Shown here one piece after another: positions 60,818-64,000 of a stretch of DNA of 64,000 nucleotides. Position numbers and translations under genes: made by a program. The stretch's first letter is position 1; each line of letters opens with the position of its first letter. The DNA comes from Daphnia pulex (taxonomy: Eukaryota; Arthropoda; Branchiopoda; Diplostraca; Daphniidae). Below the pieces are notes generated by a model. The model had not been told where the DNA came from. It saw only the letters and a list, made by a program, of their open reading frames with translations, and made no database searches. The DNA lies in assembly GCF_021134715.1 (NCBI RefSeq), contig NC_060020.1, positions 1,674,001 to 1,738,000 of the forward strand, read 5' to 3'.

Positions 60818-61105
60818 ATGAGTTTACGGAATTATTTGGCAAGATACAAATCCACATTGGCATACAACAACATGGTCAAACTTGAACGTTCTGATTACGA
60901 AGACAATTGCTGCGGACCGGATGACGCCGATATCGTCGTCATCGGTTTATTGCTGCTCGTTAGTGCTCTTCTGACTTACCTTCTCTTTGCAGCTACTGTT
61001 AGTAGCGGTCGGCGACGGAAAAGAGAACTAATTTCATCAGATATGGATTCAACAAGTTTTACAAGTAATTCTTTATTAATTACTAAAGCTATTATAGATA
61101 TGTAA
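60818..61105 (+). CDS. Orphan single-pass membrane protein (hypothetical)
   Basis: I do not recognise this 95-residue open frame. It starts MSLRNYLARYKSTLAYNNMV, contains a Cys-Cys acidic patch (EDNCCGPDDADI), then one strong membrane segment (VVIGLLLLVSALLTYLLFAA), a basic RRRKRE stop-transfer cluster and a Ser/Thr-rich tail. The organised order of charged, hydrophobic and basic parts speaks for a real protein. A possible splice donor (CAA|GTAATT) lies near 61062, so the true C-terminus may come from a later exon. Function unknown. Confidence 0.45.
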   Translation: MSLRNYLARYKSTLAYNNMVKLERSDYEDNCCGPDDADIVVIGLLLLVSALLTYLLFAATVSSGRRRKRELISSDMDSTSFTSNSLLITKAIIDM

Positions 61106-63681
61106 GAAAACATTAATAGCTTCTATAAGGGCATTTACTTGGAGCATTCAATTCAATCGTGATGTTATAGATACTATAACTTTAGGGAATTGACATTTTC
61201 TTATCGTGTTCAATCGCTCTAGACGCTGCGTAAACTTTGCGAACGATAACCCCGTTTTTTATTCGTCACACTATCTAGATAATTGATGGTCTCGTATTTA
61301 CTCACAGTGCACACATACCAAAAGAGAGGCAACTGTACCTTTAACAATAAGATTGATGAGAGTTTGACGAGCAGACTAATGTTCGCAGGTTCAACACGGA
61401 ATAGACAGGAATAGAGTTTGAGCGTGATTCCCGTAGGCACACCGAGGAATCTTTTAAATCGAAAGTTGCAAGCCTTTCAATTTGACGTCATTGCCTTGGT
61501 CTGACAACGGGAATAAAATGCGAGCAGTTTAGCGTATAACGTGATGACCTACAGCTTTGAATAAAATAGACTTGTCTTATAACGCTAGGATGAATTATTC
61601 ATAACGTTATACGTTCCCGTGCAGCAATCAGATTTAATTTCACCCGGTGTCTGATTTTGGGGGACCTCTGAAAAGAAATTCAATGTTAACGGTTCATCGG
61701 AGATTACACCGAGGACTGAACGAGTTAAAATTAAGATTGAAGGCTCGGTCAAAATTTCAAAGTCATTTGATGCGTTGTGTACTGAGTTAAGATGGGAAAT
61801 TTTCTTTGAAAAAATTTTCCCATGGCCAGTAGACTCCTGGGGCATTGACTAAGACTTTCATAGTTTGTCTTCGTCCGTTTCTTTTCGGATGAAGAGGTAC
61901 AACTTACATCCCTTGGGGTTTTTTGGGGCTCCTGTCTCCATTCATTGAAGTTTCTTTACAGACAAATGAACGTTTGCGACCAAACAAAATTTTCACATTC
62001 AGCAGGTGGTTCAACAATCGGAAGGTATTTAGTAATGAACCTTTATTGCACCAATATGTTCCGAATAGATCAAAAGCTGCCTATTAACACGATTGACGAA
62101 AACTACTTTCTTTGTTGATGTATCCTTGTTAATACTTAACATGATTGACACGTTGGTATGTTAGCAAAACAAATATAACAAATCATAATGCTGCTTAAAC
62201 AGGTTCTTTTAAAAATGCTAGTACGTTTCTTCCTGAAGAATAATTGTTCCTCTAACCAAAATGTACCGTTGAAAAGCTCTTTCGCTTTTTGGCTTTTTTG
62301 CCTTTTCAAGTAAAAAGAAAAGTTTGAGAACAATAACCTCCCGCATTTCGGTGGAGCAGAAAACTATATATCAATTGGCCACTTGCGACTTGCGATCGAG
62401 TAATTCTAGAGTATGAAGGTATTAGGTATACTATGATTTTAAGAACACGATATACCATCCTGCGAAATATATCCCGTGATGTACAATGTTCCTTTCGTTT
62501 CACCAGAGCGCACTCGCCTTTGAATGTACTAATGACAGCAATTTCAAAAATTCGATTTTAGCCATACATTGCCTAGTCCTTGTTATTTACACTAGCCTGT
62601 ATTAAACGCTTCGGTTAACTTCTCTGGCAATGATTACAGATTCCTCACTATCTCTTTAACTTTGGTAATACGGTGTTGGCATGTGAAATGATATTTCAGA
62701 CAAATTTAGTATTTACTTGACCAAAATATTTGACTTGTCGTAAGTTCATTGTGCTGACGATAAACATTTGTCTCTAATATTTAATGTGATAATCCCTAAT
62801 CTACTCGACAGTAATATTTCAATTTGCGGAATTGTTGTGGGGACTACAGCACAATAAACTTAAATAAGTCTTCTCTGTATAAATAAAATTGCGCAAAATT
62901 AAAAGTTCTACAACGTATACGTAGAATGCGTCATTACCGAAAGACCGCGCGGGAGCGGGACGCAGCACGATTTAGAACTTGTTCAAGCCTAAAATGCATT
63001 TATAGAGATATTACATAGAGACAATATTTAACGATGCGTTCCAAAAGTGTGGCTAGGCAAATTCAACGGATTGTGTCGCTTCATTCATGGCTACCTAAGT
63101 TATCTGTTTCTCCCGCGTGAACTTGCTATCTCGTCCCTGCGGTTGCGAACACGGAATCATCCGCTCCCGATTTGAATTGGAGGTCTGACATGAGCTCTCA
63201 TTTTAATTTCTAATTCCATGAAAGAAGATTTTCTACGGTCGCAAACTACGGATACCGTTAGATTGTTACATTGTACTTTGAAGAAAAACAATTGAACTCC
63301 GGCCTTTGCCTGCTGGGCCAGACGGTTTGGGGATGGACGAAGGCGGAGCTCCTACAACACTGTCCAGTCTTAACTTCTAACCTGTACACCTAGCTGTGTG
63401 AAAGTGAAGAGTAAAATAGAAAAGGGGAGTTCAAAAATGGATGGGGAAAAAAGTGAATGTAGCCGTAAACATTTTATGGTAATGAATCTTTCACAGACAC
63501 ACAATGTCAGTCAGTTTCTTGCCATCCGGCGGCAAACGCAGTGTGTCTGTTTTCATTCCTGTTTCGACTGAATCAAAGCCAATATTATAAACACGGTATG
63601 ATTTTATAAATGTTGCTTTGATCTAAGTTGTATAATTTTTAGCTATTTTCTGGTTGCCCATACTTTTAGTCGAGAATAAGA
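61106..63681. other. 2.6-kb stretch without clear genes
   Basis: Only short frames without domains are present on either strand. Near its right end a TCAGTCAGT sequence (63507-63515) resembles the arthropod initiator. A possible donor ACACG|GTATGA near 63594 and an acceptor TTTTTAG near 63644 would make a 5' UTR intron for the next gene. Confidence 0.45.
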
Positions 63682-64000
63682 ATGAAGTTTGTTGCTGCTT
63701 ACACTGCGTCCAGTCTATTAGTGATTCTCATCGCTGCTGGTCAAACAGCCGACCAATTGCCGGAGAATGGACACGAATCATCAGCGGCTGACCGAAATGT
63801 GGCAGCGTCTAATACTCGCAGTGATTATTCGGGCAATGGTGCGGTCGAAGAAGTAGAAGAGCAACTCGAATCTGAACTCGATTTGAAAAGAATGCTACTC
63901 TACGTCACACCGTTAATGGGTATCTTCCAGAGGAAAAAGTCGGGACGACAGCTGAGTAAGCGATCGGCCAAAGAGCTGTTTTACCAAGGCCGGAAGCGGG
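63682..64000 (+). CDS. Secreted precursor with dibasic sites, 3' part cut by window end
   Basis: This open frame runs off the window (106 codons seen). The ATG has an in-frame stop upstream in the same exon. A signal peptide (MKFVAAYTASSLLVILIAAG) is followed by an acidic Asn/Ser-rich spacer and then several basic cleavage sites: LKR, QRKK, LSKR and GRKR. The segment between the last two is SAKELFYQ followed by G-RKR, the layout of a C-terminally amidated peptide. It may be a neuropeptide or hormone precursor, or another furin-processed secreted protein. I do not recognise the peptide. Confidence 0.6.
   Translation, partial: MKFVAAYTASSLLVILIAAGQTADQLPENGHESSAADRNVAASNTRSDYSGNGAVEEVEEQLESELDLKRMLLYVTPLMGIFQRKKSGRQLSKRSAKELFYQGRKR

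Overview
This is a eukaryotic, gene-dense nuclear window, most likely from a branchiopod crustacean such as Daphnia. The reasons are compact introns (mostly about 55-120 bp with GT...AG ends), arthropod-type protein sequences, arthropod TCAGT initiator motifs, and a non-autonomous hAT element. The species assignment is inference. I rebuilt 21 spliced protein-coding genes exon by exon and checked that every junction keeps the reading frame. The remaining parts are a probable orphan membrane protein, a secreted precursor cut by the window end, two intronic H/ACA snoRNA candidates, two transposon-derived inverted-repeat elements, and a large gene-poor block.

Layout. 1.9-15.5 kb: SmB (+), MFSD5 (-), prohibitin PHB1 (+), a GFOD-type oxidoreductase (-), the E3 ligase MARCHF6 (+) and cytochrome b5 (+). 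16.3-22.3 kb: IFRD1/2 (-), JUN (+) and the proteasome subunit PSMD6/Rpn7 (-). 22.3-30.1 kb is gene-poor. It holds a near-perfect hairpin, a diverged tandem duplication with conserved splice-like boundaries, and a 0.5-kb foldback element. 30.2-39.9 kb: POLA2 (-), PHF10 (+) and DPH6 fused to RidA-like domains (-). 40.9-48.5 kb: CoREST/RCOR (+), a C-terminally short BRMS1-like protein (-), UVSSA (+) and RPL27A (-) with its intronic snoRNA pair. 49.4-60.1 kb: a ZCCHC9-like zinc-knuckle protein with a long internal KTPAK repeat (-), a hAT-type MITE, PIAS (-), TYW3 (+), KRTCAP2 (-) and LYSMD3/4 (+). 60.1-64 kb: a small orphan transmembrane ORF (+), a long apparently non-coding stretch, and the start of a secreted prepropeptide (+).

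The genes are mostly housekeeping and are unrelated in pathway. Many sit in divergent pairs sharing short upstream regions (MFSD5/PHB1, IFRD/JUN, POLA2/PHF10, DPH6/RCOR, BRMS1/UVSSA, PIAS/TYW3, KRTCAP2/LYSMD) or in tight convergent pairs (TYW3/KRTCAP2, PHF10/DPH6, RCOR/BRMS1). Three chromatin regulators (PHF10 of PBAF, CoREST of LSD1-HDAC, BRMS1-like of Sin3-HDAC) lie within 10 kb. I see no reason to regard this as more than chance. No obviously new multi-gene system is present. The most interesting items are the snoRNA pair, the ZCCHC9 repeat architecture, the possible amidated peptide precursor, the 64-nt hairpin and the duplicated spliced-looking locus.
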